Shown here: positions 61,992 through 64,000 of the stretch, one piece after another
Position numbering within the stretch: the first letter of the stretch is position 1
How the letters are laid out: each line of letters starts with the position of its first letter
Origin: Pterois miles
Taxonomy: Eukaryota > Chordata > Actinopteri > Perciformes > Scorpaenidae
NCBI GenBank assembly: GCA_947000775.1
Contig: CAMQGK010000637.1
Location: forward strand, 25,598,001-25,662,000
Direction: 5' to 3'
DNA: 64,000 bases
Translations under genes and position numbers: made by a program
The notes under the pieces: model-generated
Database searches by the model: none
Told to the model about the DNA's origin: nothing
What the model saw: the letters and a program-made list of their open reading frames with translations, nothing else

Positions 61992-63060
61992 ACTCTATAG
62001 AAGTCTATGAGAAAATGAAGCTACTTCTCACTTGATTTATTACCTCAGTAAACATTGTAAACATGAGTTTATGGTCTCAATCACTAGATTCAAATCTTCA
62101 TCAATACAGCATGATGTTCATTTAGTAAATTATGGTCCCATTTAGAGTCAAATAGACCATAAAGCAGAGGATGATTTGGGGCGTGGCTACCTTGTGATTG
62201 ACAGGTGGTTACCACAGTGTTGTCCGTGTTTTTCGTCTTATGGCTTTTGCACATGAAGTCTGCATTTTTCATGCAAAATTGTGGTACTTTTAAAAATGTC
62301 ATTAAAGTTTTCGGAACAGGTTCAATTTTCTGTTTTTCGCATCCATCAAAAGGCAGAAGAGCATTGTTTGACCACTCAGGGCTGCTGTCGGTGCAACTTC
62401 ATCATCCAAAATGGCATCTGATAAACATTCGCTTCATCTCCCAGCACAAAACACTTTACAATAAAGAAATTAAAGAATACAGAGATTTAACAGAGATTTC
62501 AATTTTAACGTTTTTAATTTAAATTTAAAGGTAGATTGTGGCAGGTGATCGCAGAACAGCATAAAATTCAGGATGGTTTCAAAACAAAGGCTGTAGGAAA
62601 GTTTAGACATCAGTGATTGTGCTCTAGGCAGCTAAACAATAGTGTTTTGCTCATATCAGTCATTCATTAGCCCCTGTTTTGGACATTGCACCCACGTAAT
62701 TAATCCAGTATTGTCTTGAACTGCGATTTTTCACAATGAATAGAATAATAAACACATCAAACTCGGTGCGCAAGTTTTCTGTGCATACTGTTTTTATCAA
62801 GTGACGGATTAAAAAAACAGAAGACCTTTCGAACTTTAACTCTTTCACAGTGTGTTTTCAGTTCGTGGAAGTTAATTTTGACACTTTGGTTGCCAAAAAG
62901 TGTCTTTCAGGGTTCAGTTGTGCTTAGCTTCACCCTCTAATGTCACCTCTGGTTGCCAAAACCCAAGATGGCGGCAGCCAAAATGCTGCACTCGAGGCAT
63001 CAGAACCACAAACTAATGGATGACGTAGCGTTGACTACGTCCACTTCTTATAAACAGACA
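61992..63060 (+). repeat. dispersed repeat R2, longest copy
   Basis: The reference copy for the fragments at 52390 and 54285. Shared phrases include AGAAGTCTATGAGAAAATGA, CAATACAGCATGATGTTCAT, TTTGACCACTCAGGGC and TCTTTCACAGTGTGTTTTCA. No coding capacity and no clear ends; class unknown. Confidence 0.65.
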
Positions 63061-64000
63061 CATGCACATATCTGCCTCATTTTTTGGTAAGAAGTTGTTT
63101 AAGGTAACAGGGCTGTCGTCACCTGACAAATGAACTCATTCATTACAAATATCAGGGAAACAATTTGTTCCGAAGCAAACCTCGGAGACACAAAGAAAAC
63201 CTCAGAGCACCAGCCAAAAAACCCCTCCAACACTAACTTCATTTATCTCAGAGACATTTTTCTCTTTCTACTAGTTTTACTCTCGTTGCCCCTCGAAATC
63301 CACCTCTGTTTAGCCATTGCAGTGTCTCTCTCCCTTTATCTCCATCTCTCTGTCCTTTCGACGAGCCTTGCTTCGCTTCTCGGGGAGTGTGTATGGATGT
63401 GTGTGTGGCGCTGGACATGGGCCACGCTGCAGACATATTCTGCATCTCAGCCGGGACGCAGATTTGGCTGAAGTGGACGTCCCACTGTCTGTCAGCCGGC
63501 TCTCTCATCCCTCTGCCAGAGACGGGCTGGAGAAAGACAAAGGAAAGTGGACAGTTACCAAACGATATGAACGCGTAGTGTGTCGGACAACTTAGAGACA
63601 CTTTATGTCAAGAGATTGATGATCCATTGAATCAATTTTCCCGCTGTCCTTTTGTTGTGCAGTTGTTGAGCTGTAGCATGAGCGATCCGTTCTTTGGTCT
63701 TTTTTTAATATTCTGACTCTGAGTGCACCGAGCAGGTGGCCAAACCACAGCTCGGCTTGGGGAAGTCAGGGCTGAACACACTCACAGCGTGAGTCGGGCT
63801 TTCTATTACAGTACACAGAAAGAACTGACGGGACGCCTGGCTGAGCGATCGTTTTACACCTCAGTGTGCTCAGTTCACACAGAATCCACCTGCACCAGGA
63901 CTTAGTCGGTGTCTCTGTGTAAAGAGGTGTTTGTAGGGATATCTGTGTAACATTAACATGTCACTGTGTGCTTCCATCTGCTGCCCAGGTGTAGAGTAAC

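Larger units (their letters stand above)
61139..64000 (+). other. start of ndp intron 2
   Basis: Repeat-rich intron running off the window. It holds a reversed LINE tail, a SINE fragment and a long R2 copy (separate entries). From 63060 to 64000 nothing was recognised. Confidence 0.6.

Noticed and set aside
61139..64000. Last coding exon of ndp
   Set aside because: The cysteine-rich remainder of the norrin knot is not encoded on the plus strand before the window ends.

Overview
The window reads as nuclear DNA of a teleost fish, probably a percomorph. The evidence is intron-rich vertebrate genes with GT/AG introns, many tRNA-derived SINEs, hAT-like miniature elements and non-LTR retrotransposon tails typical of ray-finned fish, and long (TA)n, (CA)n and (GA)n microsatellites. 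No prokaryotic, viral or organellar gene was seen.

Four protein-coding genes can be supported, in the order kdm6a (minus strand, 5' part only) - fundc1 (plus, complete) - efhc2 (plus, complete) - ndp (plus, first coding exon only). As far as I recall, this is the order and relative orientation of KDM6A-FUNDC1-EFHC2-NDP on human Xp11.3, so the block is ancient synteny. I see no counterpart of the mammalian gene DUSP21 between kdm6a and fundc1. The exon models were built by hand from splice signals, reading phase and recalled family sequences. All internal phases agree. The efhc2 model gives 747 residues in 15 exons and fundc1 gives 151 residues in 5 exons, both close to the human lengths.

Layout. 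1-10715 holds the first four coding exons of kdm6a (reading leftwards) and their repeat-filled introns. 10716-13765 is the divergent kdm6a/fundc1 promoter interval, with a SINE and an AT-rich fold-back region. 13766-17504 is fundc1. 17505-20522 is repeat-rich spacer ending in a compact efhc2 promoter with two RFX X-box-like motifs. 20523-35245 is efhc2. 35246-60713 is a 25-kb gene-poor interval with nested transposon debris, microsatellites and a few exon-like scraps that may include untranslated ndp leader exons. 60714-64000 carries the first coding exon of ndp and the start of the following intron.

The genes do not form a pathway. KDM6A is a chromatin demethylase, FUNDC1 an outer mitochondrial membrane mitophagy receptor, EFHC2 a ciliary doublet-microtubule protein and norrin a secreted Frizzled-4 ligand. 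I found no convincing new biological system. The points most worth checking are the paired X-boxes at the efhc2 promoter and a palindromic one just past its 3' end, a stop-free in-frame 144-nt first intron in kdm6a, a FUNDC1 N-terminus lacking the serines that flank the LC3 motif in mammals, and several datable nests of transposons.
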